Source of the DNA: Atrina japonica
Lineage: Eukaryota > Mollusca > Bivalvia > Pterioida > Pinnidae
Assembly: GCA_030159075.1 (NCBI GenBank)
Contig: BROG01000256.1
Span: 852,595 to 916,594 of the forward strand
Reading direction: 5' to 3'
Length of the DNA: 64,000 bases
Below the pieces are notes generated by a model. That model had not been told where the DNA came from, did no database searches, and saw only the letters and a list, made by a program, of their open reading frames with translations. Numbering within the stretch: the stretch's first letter is position 1; each line of letters starts with the position of its first letter. Positions 48,243 through 60,141 of this stretch are shown piece after piece. The translations under genes and the position numbers were made by a program.

Positions 48243-48325
48243 ATAGTGAAACTTGTACATATAAAGACCCTATTATGGACATAACAAAACCAGTCTTTAT
48301 AGGGAGGTGGTCTTTATATAGAGGA
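48243..48325. mobile_element. Tc1-like MITE, variant B, fragment
   Basis: TATAGTGAAACTTGTACATA, AACCAGTCTTTATAGGGAGG, TGGTCTTTATATAGAGG. Confidence 0.6.
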
Positions 48326-48501
48326 TAGATAGGTAAACTGTATTTTAAATCAACGACAGGACTGACAGTGACACTGCTTTGATTTTGTTTCTGCTTTTAC
48401 CCAATTTCACTATACATGTATACCCCCATGCCTTCTAAAATGTATTAAGTTTCTCTACCTGCTCTGCCCCTTACTTTTTTACTTTGTGATTTTCCTGTAA
48501 G

Positions 48502-48915
48502 ACAATTTTTCCCAATATGACACAAATTTACGTTAAAAATCACAATTGTGTTGCCAATGACATTTTCTCAAAATTGACAGAAAAAGGCCTGATTACAAAT
48601 TTGGCATTTACTTGCTAAATCGGTATCAGAATTACCTAAGTTATCTATTTTTGTATTCTTATCTCATGAGTCTAAGCAACTACGATTTTGTTAGATAAAA
48701 ATTAAAGGGGCTGATTAGATAAATCTGGTGTTCAATGTACATGGATACTGTACATTATACACTTTCATTTACAGGTAATCATTGCAATATGAACATACCG
48801 GTAAGTATGTTCATACTGTAACATTACAGGCCTTTTTCTGTCAATTTTGAGAAAATGTCATTGGCAACGCAATTGTGATTTTTAACGTAAATCTGTGTCA
48901 TATTGGGAAAAATTG
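48502..48915. mobile_element. Fold-back element with about 87-bp terminal inverted repeats
   Basis: Left arm 48502-48590 (ACAATTTTTCCCAATATGAC ... GACAGAAAAAGGCCT) is the reverse complement of 48829-48914 (AGGCCTTTTTCTGTCAATTT ... ATATTGGGAAAAATTGT) with very few mismatches, around a 238-bp spacer. No transposase; no convincing target duplication. Confidence 0.85.
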
Positions 48916-50015
48916 TGTGCACACATGGAAATCTAAATGCATTTCCCCTTACATTATTTTTTTTTTTCCATTATAGTCATGAGCTCAACATCAAATTGGG
49001 ATTTTTTCATCAAATTGGGAAAAAATACATGCATTTTACATTGGAAATGGGGCCAAATGTTGGCCCCATGGATACTAGTACTATGGGAAAAGCCCTGGTA
49101 ATTTTCACAATACTTTTGGACAAGTGAATTTGTCATATGAATCGTGAAATCTATTTCCAACTATCGTAGTCCAACTGACTAGTGAGACAGAAATGCTAAA
49201 TTTGACCACTGAATGTAGATATTTTAATAATTCCATCAGTTCAAAAGTCTTTAATAGGCTGTCTTGCACTTCATATATATTTAATATATTACATGTACAT
49301 GATGTGGGGAACATTGACATTGGTCTTTTGTTTTGTTTTATTTTTTACAAATGCCATAAAAGTACCTTTCTCTGTGAATGTGAAAAGGTGCCCTTTTTCT
49401 GAAAAAAAAACCTTGCACTTCCAATTTTTATTAGCTAGAATACTGGTACTGCATGAATGTTAAAGTAACTCAGAATTGCAAAATGAAAATGGAGAGTGTA
49501 TATGGTCTATAGTTATACAGCATGCATCACTTGCAAAAATCCCCATATAGAATATCATATTATTGAGCTCTATGATCAAATGATCAGTCAATAGCTTGTT
49601 TTGGGTTCCCACTAATGTAATATATTTTTGTGTATAGTACCCAAAGTCACATTCATAGACTTATTCATTTACATGTACAATGTAATAATTCTTCTTTTTA
49701 AATTGTTAACAAAATAAGTAGTCTTTTACAATACTTCATTACATGTATTGAAAATCAAGATGTACATATATGAAATCTGTGTTAGTAGTGACCATAAGTG
49801 AACACTGAATTGAGATGTACACCATTGCAGGTTTTATTGTGTAGAAGCATAGGAAGCAAAATCAAAATGGGGAGGGACAACATTTTTTATATATATAATT
49901 ACATTTGATATCATTTGCTTACATGTACATGTATGTGTTGATAATATAAGAATTTTGTTTGTATACATGTTATTGTACAATGAAAAAGTAGGGGGAGGAG
50001 GAGATACTAGGTATC

Positions 50016-50240
50016 AGATAATTTTGGCACCAAGTAATTTTGGCACTTGTAAGAAAGTATTTTCGGCATTTCTAAAAAACATGTGATAAAACATGATTTT
50101 TTTAAATCAAAATTCATCATGAGATATTAATTCATTGATCTTAATCAATATTAGCTGCTGATATTACCTGTTCATGGGGTGAAAATACCTGACACTGAAA
50201 AGTTAAGTGCTGAAATTACTTGGTGCCGATATTATCAATC
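50016..50240. mobile_element. Short fold-back element
   Basis: GATAATTTTGGCACCAAGTA (50018-) is matched inverted by TACTTGGTGCCGATATTATC (50219-50238). Arms are about 32 bp. Confidence 0.65.
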
Positions 50241-50386
50241 TGGGTTTTTAAAATACATGTACTAACAAAATACAAGCAATCTAAATTTATAAAAATAAAA
50301 ATGATAACAATTAATAATCACCATAAGTATCTCTATTTATTTTTATTGTCATTCTTTTTTTAAATAGGTAAATGTTATCATTAATA

Positions 50387-50859
50387 TAGAGCCCGGACAA
50401 AAGTATTCGTACGCTATCAATTTTTACTATATATATTTCATGTAAAACCACATTTAAAAAAAATCTATATTGTGAAGCCATTGCTGATCGCATTTTTCAA
50501 CAGAATTTTCACCGTTAAACAGAGAATTAAACCAAATTTCTTTACATATTTTGATTTTTAATTCCTTAATAAGAAATTAAAAGATTTATTTATTTAAACA
50601 GAAACATTTAATTTTGTGATGACAACTACCTATATGGGTAAGTAATATTGTGAGGTCTATTTTTTACTTTCTTTTTGAATTGTTGAATCTTTGAAATTAC
50701 AAATAAGAAAATTATATCCAAATAATCAATGAAACTTGGAAACATTTTCTGTTAAATGCTGGAAATTCTATTGAAATGTGATAAGAAATGGCTTCACAAA
50801 TTTTTTTTATATATAGTAAACAATTATAGTGTGCTAATACTTTTGTCTGGGCTCTGTAC
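50387..50859. mobile_element. Tc1-like fold-back MITE, about 470 bp
   Basis: Left TAGAGCCCGGACAAAAGTAT TC; right AATACTTTTGTCTGGGCTCT GTA. Arms extend inward through TTTTTACTATATATA / TATATATAGTAAACAA. The AGCCCRGACAAAAGTATT termini and the TA edges fit a Tc1/mariner relative. Confidence 0.75.
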
Positions 50860-51234
50860 ACGGCAACTATTGGAATCAGTTCCGTGAAATAGATTTCATC
50901 AAAAATAAAAAAGTAAATTATTTGTCAGAAAACCCAGAAAATCAATATCCTCCATTCTTCTATATGTCATTTTATTTTTATGGACAATCCTAAAGAATCA
51001 ATGAAGATTAGTTTCTGTGAAATCTTCATTAATCAAAAGCCATGAATGACAATAATATCCATGATAATGCGACTTATGCTAATAGCACAGGTAAACAACA
51101 CAGGTACGCATCGTTGAACACAGTGTCGTGTACATGTTTACCGAGCGCGATTGCATGAAGGACACACCTCTTTCCGTAATCTGAACCGGTGTAAGTCCTA
51201 ATAAAAAGTATACCTAATAGCAAATCAAACTTAC

Positions 51235-51393
51235 CAAATGTAAGACTGTATCAACCACATCCTTGTTGGACACCTGTGCCACCTTTATTAAACTGATCAG
51301 CAACCCAAATTTTAACTCGTCGTTCCCAGATGCTTTCAGGATGTCGTCTGTCGAAGTCACCTTTTTCTCCTCTTCAGCGCCTGTCATCGACAT
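51235..51393 (-). CDS. NBEA: Neurobeachin-family exon 1 (start codon, residues 1-53)
   Basis: Initiator exon. The first ATG (51391-51393) sits in context gcgcccaacATGt with A at -3. An in-frame TAG nine codons upstream (51418-51420) closes the frame, so this is the first possible start; a second ATG two codons on is an alternative. The first 25 residues are acidic/lysine-rich and low in conservation. Then comes ELKFGLLISLIKVAQVSN followed by KDVVDTVLHL, which lines up with the family motif around 'MKFAVLIGL..VGEVSNRDIVETV'. The exon ends CATTTG and is followed by the strong donor GTAAGT (51229-51234), phase 0. The next exon begins LVGGEFD, as in the vertebrate proteins. Confidence 0.93.
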
Positions 51394-51479
51394 GTTGGGC
51401 GCAGAAAGGAGACTATACTAACAGAAAATGTATGACTTCTTCTCCAAAACGCAATGAATGTATATCATTTACAATGTAA

Positions 51480-51610
51480 CAGGTATCGATGATGCGTCAA
51501 GTTACTGCTGTCGGCGAGATGCCGATACAACTTCCGTGTTTACGAGGTGAATAATAACGAGTTTACTATGACGGACAAAAATGGAGAGAAAAGCTAATTT
51601 CCGGATATTC
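51480..51610 (-). promoter_or_regulatory. Probable TATA-less promoter of the neurobeachin gene
   Basis: 90-220 bp upstream of the start codon. CACGGAAGTTG (reverse of 51530-51540) and CCGGAAATTAG (reverse of 51595-51605) are ETS-like; the local CpG count is higher than in flanking intron DNA. No TATA box seen. The start of transcription is not determined. Confidence 0.35.
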
Positions 51611-52639
51611 TGAACGCACTATTTCAATGCAGACCGTGAAATGCATTTGTAAGCTGATTCTCGCCTTTATATGTTATATTTGAAGTTTATGTCTGCCCCA
51701 GACAGGGATTAGGGGGGCTATAGCACCATTTGATTTTGAGAAAACAAATAAGAAAAGATCTTAGTAATTTTAATATGCTTTGTAGGCTAATTTAAATGGT
51801 TTTTTCAAGTTCCAAACATTGCACTTACGCCAATAAGGTATAGATCTATTTGGTTTATCTTCGCAAAAATGTCAGGAATTTCTGTGAAATCAACACTAAT
51901 CAAAATCTTTATGTCTGCATATTGGACAAGAAGTCATTGAAATGAAAACTTTGACTTTTACAAAATAGAAAACTTATGGATAGAAAATTAAACTAATTTG
52001 AGAGATATAGATACATGTAGGTCTATAACACATATTTTATATGTGTCTCTGCTAAATATAGATGTTTTTAAAATCGCGGATACTAAAGTAATGATCATCA
52101 AGAGGCTAAGATAAGACAGTATACAAATCTTTTGATCGTGTGAAAACACGGAAATCTGAAGACCCAGAAGTGGAATCAGGTGCCGTGGAGGAGTTAGTAT
52201 TTGTTATTGACAGATCACACATGTCGCAAGTCCGCGAACAAATGCAGATGAAATAAGCGGTGAGGGATGAAACCCTGTCATAATCGGTACAGACGATTCC
52301 ACTGTCGCTGTCGAACAGGTAACTCGACATTTATAGTGAAACATAAACATTTCAAAGAAGATATTTATAACGACCGTAAAATTTGCGAAATGTTGACATT
52401 GGACACTATTCCTGATATTCTTGTGACAACAAGTTATCAGTATATAGTTTGCTTCTGTATATGAAATGATGATATGTGGAACACGCCCTGGGATATCGGA
52501 TCAAAATCGGGTATCACTTCAATTGTAAAAAAAAGTTGTCGGTGATGCCAAAATTCGAAATTGTTGAATTATAAGTCGAAAAATAGTTAGAGTATATTTT
52601 GATACCATGAATTAGAGAAAATGGTGTGCATTTAAATTT

Positions 52640-53640
52640 ACTTAAAGCTCTTTGGAATCTCTAAGTATCCACATTTGATTTACACCGATTCTTGAATAAG
52701 CAACCGTACAACATTACACGGCTCTGATTCAACACATAAAATATTGAAGTTGATATAAAAAGGGTGCTGTAATTTCTAATAGACAGTATATTTGTAATAA
52801 TGAATGCTTGGAGTCTTTCAGCCAACTGTCGGTATTCCCATGGGAACCAGTTGTGCCCCTTTATTGGTTGACCCAATCCTTTATTCATACGAAGCAGACT
52901 TCTTTCAGGAGCTTCTGAATTGAAAGAAGATAAAGCCAGCGATGGTCTTTAATTTGATATTTAGATATATCGACGACGTTTTTGACAATTTTATGCATAT
53001 GTCATTGTGATACATCTAAACTACTAGAAATTACTGGCACAACAGAATCAAGCACATGTGCTACCTACTTGGAATTATTGACTTACTTTAGACACAGATG
53101 GGAAATTGACAAACAGGCTACATGACAAACGCGACGATTTTGGCTTTTCCATCGTAAAGTTATATCCTGCGATCACATGCACGATCTCACAAATGATCCG
53201 AAGTGACAGTTGTGTTCTACATATGAACATTTCATATACAAATGTATTCTTCTTACTGACAAGCTATTGTCACAGAGATATCGAATATCGTGTTTGATGT
53301 CAATTTGTACGGTCGGTAGAATTATCTTGTTACCTATTTTTCTGTATCACCAAATTAAATGTTGAGTTACCTGTTCCACTTGGTTTTTGAGTCGTCTGAT
53401 TATGAAGAATTGTGGTGATGATTGGTCCCTCGCTTATCTTATTTGAATTTGATTGTGGATTCGCGTCAGATGTGACCGGTCAACAAGGGATGCTTACTCC
53501 TCTATTGCATCTGAACCCATCCGTGGATTTTTATAGGTCCGTTTGTCCAATATGCACACGATTTTTTTATTGTCTTCTTAATCCCAAAGATTAATATATA
53601 TATCCGGGACATCCTGAAGATTTATATTTTCGTATCTGAG
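52640..53640 (+). pseudogene. Reverse-transcriptase relic (Penelope-like or related retroelement)
   Basis: Frameshifted, stop-containing remains of an RT gene. In order: FQPTVGIPMGTSCAPLLVDP (52816-52875), LYSYEADFFQELLN then a stop (52879-52923), FRYIDDVFD (52960-52986, catalytic-type YIDD), LDTDGKLTNRLHDKRDDFGF (about 53087-53146, another frame), IVKL. Then ISQMIR and a degraded LLTDKLLSQRYR segment. The order and motifs match a family of RT proteins common in marine invertebrates (PMGTNCAPLLADLFLYSYE, FRYIDDV, YDKRDDF). Likely 3' remains reach about 53600. It lies between the two divergent gene starts and cannot encode an active enzyme. Confidence 0.8.
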
Positions 53641-53649
53641 ATATTTCTA

Positions 53650-55300
53650 TTCAACTCTCGGTAACTTGTTGAAACTACACATGTGTGCATGTGATGGATG
53701 TCATGAATAAAACTCCCAGGAATCTCAGTCTTTTCAACGGCATCTAGCAACAATTAATTTCATGATATCTAAAGTTATTTCAGTTTTTTTAGTCGATACC
53801 TAAAGTTTTGAGCTGGGAAGAATTTATTTCTTTTAACTCAAAGTTACTTTAATCTATCTTTGACTGTTGCTTTGTCGCTTATGTGTTGCCGCGAGGCTCC
53901 ACTCGTTCGATTAAATCGAAATCTAAGTTTGTACAAGAAAGTTTTAGAAAATTCTCTGAAAATTCTGAACAGATGTTGATATTTCTGTCCCGGGTTGTGG
54001 TATCATTTTTATAAAATGTCAAAATTTGATGCCTGGTAATGTTCTTTTAGTTATTATACTTATAAAAGATAATAATGTCTCATGCACACGAGTTAAAGGT
54101 TTTCGGGGACCAAATAAGGAATAAATCTCGCACATTATTATTTTGGATTTATACTTGACAAAACCCTTATCTTCGAGTTAAATCCGTTATCATTTTATAT
54201 ACTATTTGTTCCTTTCTTTGATTATGCCTGTACAATAAGCATGAACAAGCAGTTTATTGATATCAAATTTAAGACTTACTTTTAAAGAAAACTAATTTTT
54301 ACGATATTGTGATGAAATTAGTATTTTCTTTGAATTTGCCGAGATTGCGATTGCTAAGTTATACAATGAATACCTGGGCCCGAAGTCACCAAATTTACTC
54401 AGTACTCAAGCTCAACTAACTTTTAGCGATTTTAAGGTAAAACATGCAAACTATATTCTGTAATTGGACATGTTTGTAAACTGATGGCATACAATTGTAA
54501 GTAATGATAAAAAGTATTGCCCATTTGAAGAAAACTTCAGAAATATTAAAAAAATGTTTGAGTACGTATTCAAATCTTGAGTACCGTACTCAACGTATTT
54601 ATTCGTTTTTTTTAAAGGAAAATCATAAGTGTGACGCAAAAATTTATATGTAAATGCTTCAAAATAATAATATGTTTCCTAATCACTAACATCCAAAAGT
54701 TTTATAAATAATTTTATAGTCAAAATAATGAAATAAAAGTTGAGCCTGAGTATTGAGTAAATTTGGTGACTTCGGGCCCTGAATTTAAAAAAAATTCCAT
54801 ATTGTAAAAATAAAATCACTATAAACTCCGAGCTCGACCAATGAAACACTACTGACTACACCGATGTCCACATACAGACAAATGCAGACAAAGAGAGATA
54901 ACTCTACCATATCATACGGCGAGATTTCATTTGACATAAATTGATTTAAGATAAAGTCAATTTTATACAACAACTCAATTTCCGACAAAATAAATATTAA
55001 GGAGTATAAAACATTACAAATGAAATATATAATAGAATATAATAGAATAGATGAATTATACAATGATGGTTTCTGGTGACAAGAATTCCGGATCCGTTTT
55101 TTCTACTTTTCGTTTTGAAATCTTCAATATTAAGTAGGACAGTCATACTTTAAAATAAACATTTGGCATTTTTATTTTTCACTTTGTACGTCCGTGCAAA
55201 TTTAAATTTGCATTAATACACAAGTAAATACCTCAAACCATTGCCTAAAGATTTGTTTCAGAATTTTTGTCACAAATGATACTGCCCCGCAGTAATATTC
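53650..55300. other. Intergenic region between relic and second gene
   Basis: Contains the MITE-E element below; otherwise AT-rich DNA with no recognised gene. Confidence 0.6.
54376..54779. mobile_element. Palindromic MITE-E with about 40-bp terminal inverted repeats
   Basis: GGGCCCGAAGTCACCAAATT TACTCAGTACTCAAGCTCAA at the left and its near-exact inverse (GTTGAGCCTGAGTATTGAGT AAATTTGGTGACTTCGGGCC C) at the right, 404 bp in all. Older relatives near 13200 and 38690. Confidence 0.85.
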
Positions 55301-55381
55301 AAGACACTTCCGGTGTGAAAAAAATTGTCATAAAAAGGCCAGTTGTTTTCGGCAAAGGAATTTGAAAAATCCAGGGTAGAA
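55300..55381 (+). promoter_or_regulatory. Probable promoter/5' UTR of the second gene
   Basis: A consensus ETS site, ACTTCCGGTGT (55306-55316), lies about 70 bp before the ATG. No TATA box in position. Typical of compact housekeeping promoters. Confidence 0.4.
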
Positions 55382-55408
55382 ATGGCAGCGCCAGACGTCC
55401 AGAGGCCG
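55382..55408 (+). CDS. First coding exon of an unrecognised gene
   Basis: ATG in good context (GTAGAAATGG) encodes MAAPDVQRP, then donor GTTAGT at 55409. Phase 0, so it joins in frame to the exon at 59196. The MAAP start, the ETS site upstream and the head-to-head arrangement with neurobeachin (starts about 4.0 kb apart) favour a real gene. The nine residues are too few to identify. The call rests on promoter, start and donor coming together rather than on homology. Confidence 0.5.
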
Positions 55409-56099
55409 GTTAGTATAACTCAAATATTCTTTTAAAATCAAATAGCGCATAATTTCTTCGTTTCTTGTTTAATTTCAATACTTCCCTTGGAGAACATGGA
55501 TTTTGTTTCAAAACTTCGCGTTCTTTGTCATTTTGATTTGAGGATAGGATTTTTTTCGTTTGAAGTCTTTATTTGTTTAAAAACAATTACTAGAATCGTC
55601 TGCAGGTTGTTTTGATGGTTTCGTGTTTATTTGGCATTGTGATTTTAATAATGATTGAAATTATACTGTTTATTCAGTTCCTGTTCAAGGAACAAGTGTA
55701 TATTTGTATTCTTGGCCCCGCCCATTTCCTCGTCTGTGACTCAATCTGGCACCGAGAACCTTTAATGGCCGTGTATCTACTTGGACTAGTTCATAAAATG
55801 ATAAGTTTACTTGCACACTTTTTATGTAATGAAATTTGAAAATAACAAAATTTCCTTCTTTGTTGAGCCATTCTTTGTGTCCTTGTCACTGCCAGTCAGT
55901 CGCTCAGTAATTTCTATTGAAACATCGAGGTCATGTAGGAGGGAAGCATGACCTCGACATTTAAATAGAAAATAGCCACTTAGTGTCACACAATGACAAA
56001 TCCATGTCATTTGCCCAATCCCGACCCTGGCCCCTCAGCAAGCCTGTACAGGGTTATTCAACCCTATCATAGGAGACCAAAATAAGGTGCCATTCCTAA

Positions 56100-57010
56100 T
56101 GCAAAAATAATGCATTTTCCCTAGTAACCCGAATTACTGTTAAGATCGCTATTTACCAAAAAGACCAAGGAATTACCGTAAAGACCACTAACATTACCGA
56201 AAAGATAATTAAAAGTGACAATATTTAGTCATTTATGGTAGATAAGGCCTAAATATACTCAAATATATACAAAATGTCGCATTATTTTGTACTTTTATTA
56301 TTTAATTTGATCAAATATGCCGGCCTAGTTTTCAATATGGATTCTGCTAATATAACGAGTGCTCTCAAGACTATAGCTATTGGAGTCGTTAGTAATAATA
56401 TAAGGATAACTATAGGCTACATGTAAATAACCTATACTGCAAAATATATACTTCCAGAGTTTTACACTTTTATCCCGTAAAATTGTAATATTTGATCATG
56501 AATTGCTGGATCTCTAGTGTACTCTAATTATTAGGACCTTTTGTAATGGAGGAGTATCTATAGGCCATACAAAAGCAGGGGGAACTCCGACTATCCAAAA
56601 CTTTTTTTTCAATGGTTTACAAAATTAAAAGTTATGTAATATCGTGCATATAATGATATTATACCATATAGACATATTTTTAGTCGATATTAATGGTCTT
56701 TTGGTAACTTTATTGGTCTTTTCAGTAATTTCTTTTCTTTTTGGTAAATAGCGGTCATTTTGGTAATTTGGGTTACCCCATCTTCCTCAATTTGCATCCA
56801 AAATTTCCCAATTTATGTTAAATGACAGTGAATTTAAAGAGATTGTTAAATTTTCAAACAATTTTCAGTAATTTCTTTTCTTTTTGGTAAATAGCGGTCA
56901 TTTTGGTAATTTGGGTTACCCTATCTTCCTCAATTTGCATCCAAAATTTCCCAATTTATGGGATGACAGTGAATTTAAAGAGATTGTTAAATTTTCAAAC
57001 AATTTTATGT
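56100..57010. mobile_element. Fold-back element with internal tandem duplication
   Basis: 56115-56220 (GTAACCCGAATTACTGTTAA, ATTTACCAAAAAGACCAAGG) is inverted at 56690-56780 (GGTCTTTTGGTAACTTTATT, GGTAATTTGGGTTAC). A block of about 143 bp beginning CAGTAATTTCTTTTCTTTTT occurs twice (56724-56866, 56867-57006). Confidence 0.75.
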
Positions 57011-57884
57011 ATTTTTAGATTTCTCATTTTAAATAAAATGTTAATAAAAATTCCCAATTCAAAAGGCCGGCAGTGTGCCCCAGGCCCCATTCCTAAAAAG
57101 GGGTAAAAATTCCTACTGTAAGCAAAAGTAATTAGGCCACGAAGGAAGTTGGTTAACACTGCAAACAGTGATGTGAGTTTTTATTATCACTATCAATATT
57201 ACAAGATGATTAAAATTGTCTCATTGAAATCATTTTAAATATCTACCATTTTTTATTTCTTTTTCATGAACAAGTTTACAGCAGACAAAAGCAATGAATT
57301 TACGTTTACTAATCTATTATGTCTATTGCTTTAATCATTAATGATAAAACCCAAGCAGGTAACAGGCACCTATCTACTGTAAATAAAATTGAAAAGTTAA
57401 CAAAACCAACTTTATAAAGCTTTAAAAATTACTTACAATATATGTATAATTCATCATTTGTACATACAGGTGCAAACAAATATCTACAGGTACATGTATT
57501 TTTATAATAATTCAATGTTCAAACTAGATGTTCAGAGAGTCTACATTTGTACATGTACGATAATACTGTTGTTTTATCAGTTGATTTTGTTGAGCATTCA
57601 TTAAATACATGTTTAAGATTGTTTATTGCATTAACTGTGATATTTGTCCTAATAGTACAAAAATGTAATAACATTTTTTCTTTGCCAGTAATTCTGATAT
57701 TTTCTACTTATATGGTACAAGGGATATCATATTGGTGCTGGGATTGATGATGTCTTGTTTCTAGGTTCTGGTTGACTGTTCTGCATGTACCGGTACATTT
57801 GTATACTTATATTACATGTATGTACTGTCCATGATGTGATCATATCATAAAATAATTGTATGTCACAGAGGCTAATTAGTGTCT

Positions 57885-57962
57885 CTGGTATTAAACTCCG
57901 GGGACCGCTGGTTTACAGGTCTGGGGCTGTACCAGTTGAGCTAAAGGAGTACCCTACTATCC
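57885..57962 (-). repeat. tRNA-Thr-like SINE head fragment
   Basis: Reverse complement reads TTTAGCTCAACTGGTACAGC, CCAGACCTGTAAACCAGC, GGTCCCCGGAGTTTAA; the A box is good, the B box degraded. Not a functional tRNA gene. Confidence 0.5.
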
Positions 57963-58009
57963 CAAGCTACATGTAGGAGGAACAATATATGTACATTATC
58001 CCTTCCTTT

Positions 58010-58103
58010 TTAACTCGCCAACCCCTGATAAACAATGGATCTGCTGTAAACCAATGACTTAAACCAATTCAAATGTGTCTGTAGGGGTGAATGAATGAGT
58101 TAA
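58010..58103. mobile_element. MITE-D, copy 9
   Basis: TTAACTCGCCAACCCCTGAT ... GTCTGTAGGGGTGAATGAAT GAGTTAA; TTAA at both edges. Confidence 0.7.
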
Positions 58104-58349
58104 AAGATATATGGCCTGACTATTCTTTTGGAGGCAACAACCAGTAATTGTGAAATGGGTGGTGAACAATCATATTCACTCCAGGAAGAACCCAAGTCCC
58201 AAAGTGGGCACCAAATGTCCAAAAATTCTCTATTTTGGACAGTTCATAGGCCCAGGTCTATCCCTAATGCTATTTTAAAAGATTTTGTTTTTCATGATGT
58301 GCATAAATGTTAATTTTGAATTTTTGAATTTTTCATAATTATGTAATAA

Positions 58350-58502
58350 TACAGTGGAACCTGTCTTGAAAGACCACCCCTACTGCCACTGAAATGTGGT
58401 CTTAAAAGACAGGTGGTCTCTAACCAAGTGGTTTTCAGAAAGTCGTCTCAATAGACAGGTGGTCTTCTACGACAGTGGTCTCTCAAGACAGGTTGCACTG
58501 TA
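58350..58502. mobile_element. MITE-A copy
   Basis: TACAGTGGAACCTGTCTTGA ... TCTCAAGACAGGTTGCACTG TA, 153 bp. Confidence 0.82.
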
Positions 58503-58947
58503 CAATCATTGTTAGTACAGGAAATCAGAGAAAACTATAAAAAAAATATAAAAAAAATTCTGTGTTTATGTCAATAAAAATATTCAGATGAATTGAAGAA
58601 ATTATCAGTATTCTGAATATTTATATGTACACTGTACTGCTTATATAATGCAGTGGTGATTTTCAAATTTTTAGAAAAAACTGGTAATTTTCCCAATCGC
58701 AACATTGGCTCTGGTCCTATTCCTATAATACCGATAAGACACGAGAGCCTGAATATGCCTGTAGAAGTAAAGATTTCAAAATTAAAGATGAATTTCATTT
58801 ATTTATAATTTTTGGTTGAAATTCTAATCTAAAGTGTCTCATGCTTCAGTCATAATTTTGAAAAATTTACACTTTTTGTGTATTCCTCAAATCCTTGAGA
58901 TACACAGAGGTTGAATATTAATTTGCATAATGTAAACAATGTGGAAA

Positions 58948-59146
58948 TGCAGTCAAAACTTGTTTGCATTTTTATAAACTATAAAGGCCACTCAAGGGAA
59001 CAGGCAATGCTGCAAAAGTAGTCGTTATAGACAGGTGGCCTACAGAGGTTTATTCATTATAAAAAAGAACAAAGTTTATGTTTGAATGGCCTTTATGGGC
59101 AGGTGCCCTTTATACAGAGGTAGCCTTTAATGCAAGTTTGATAGAC
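58948..59146. mobile_element. MITE-A/B-like element, variant C
   Basis: TGCAGTCAAAACTTGTTTGC at the left; ATGCAAGTTTGATAG at the right. Internal GACAGGTGGCCTACAGAGG and GGCAGGTGCCCTTTATACAG follow the same scheme. Confidence 0.5.
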
Positions 59147-59195
59147 TCATGATAGATTTAGTATTATAGTAAATATATTTTTGTTTTTTATGAAG

Positions 59196-59285
59196 CTTGA
59201 AAATTCATTAGCGGATTCATCTGATAAAATATCACCATCGGAGGTATCAGGTGATCTGCCTGAATCAATTGATCAGTTGGAGAAG
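59196..59285 (+). CDS. Second coding exon of the unrecognised gene
   Basis: Preceded by TTTTTGTTTTTTATGAAG and followed by donor AAG/GTATAA. Exactly 30 codons, open only in the phase supplied by the first exon: LENSLADSSDKISPSEVSGD, LPESIDQLEK. The peptide is acidic and Ser/Asp/Glu-rich, like a disordered N-terminal region leading into a helix. In-frame continuity with 55382-55408 and gene-like composition are the evidence; I know no family with this start. Confidence 0.5.
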
Positions 59286-60140
59286 GTATAATGGTTTTAG
59301 ATTTCAAAATGTCCTCATCACTTTACCTGGAAATGTTAAACAAGGAAATACAACCTATTGCTTTTAAAACTTTAAGACTCATTAAAATCTTTAAATGTTT
59401 TTAAAATATGTAGCAAGCTTAAGTTTTAGCAGTACATGTACTTTGGATAATTATACAGTGTACATTTACCAATATATTTGTACATGTATCATGATGTACA
59501 TGTATTTAAAATTCTATTGTTTAGGAGTGTAGTGTGTTGTTTTTTGTTTTTTTTGTGGTACATGTAGGACAGGGAGAGGGGAAAACATTCACACAAACAG
59601 AAAATCATAGGATGTATTATGGTTGGCAATGGTTACTTTGTTGGATTAATGCACATTGGTATTAAAACAAGTTGTTTAGTTGATTATCAGGACCCATCAT
59701 AAGAAGTGGAAAATCTCCCTTTTTTGCTGGCCAGGTTGTCACATCAAAATATGGCCAAGGGAGATAACTTTACAACAACTTCAGCATTTATATGCTTATT
59801 TTAATAGAGAATTCTTGATATACATGTACATAACTTCCCCTTGTCACTCATGATCATCTGTATGAAGTTGCAAAGGGGAGGGGGGACAATGTACACGTAC
59901 AAATGTATGCTATTGTCAGCATCCTGTTAAAAATGAGTTGAGGTCTGGTTTAGGATCCTATTAAAAGTAAGTTGATGTCTGGTTTACCTGCTTCTACATA
60001 TATACATGTACATTTATATGTACATCAACCAATATTACTTGGAGAAATGACTTTTTGAAGTTGAAATTGTGGTCAGCCTAGCTACCTGAGCATGGAGTGA
60101 TATATACGTATACCTGTATACAGAATAGGCTCATAGGAGG
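59286..60140. other. Intronic stretch of the second gene
   Basis: AT-rich, with many TACATGTA palindromes. Nothing coding recognised. Confidence 0.5.
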
Positions 60141-60141
60141 A

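Larger units (their letters stand above)
55409..59195 (+). other. Intron 1 of the second gene
   Basis: Holds an inverted-repeat element with an internal 140-bp tandem duplication (56100-57010), a tRNA-Thr-like SINE fragment (57885-57960), MITE-D copy 9, a MITE-A copy and a related palindrome at 58948-59146. No additional exon recognised. Confidence 0.5.

Noticed and set aside
53412..53594. 60-codon ORF containing DVTGQQGMLTPLLHL as a gene
   Set aside because: It lies downstream of the RT relic in the same orientation and looks like part of its decayed 3' region, not an independent gene.
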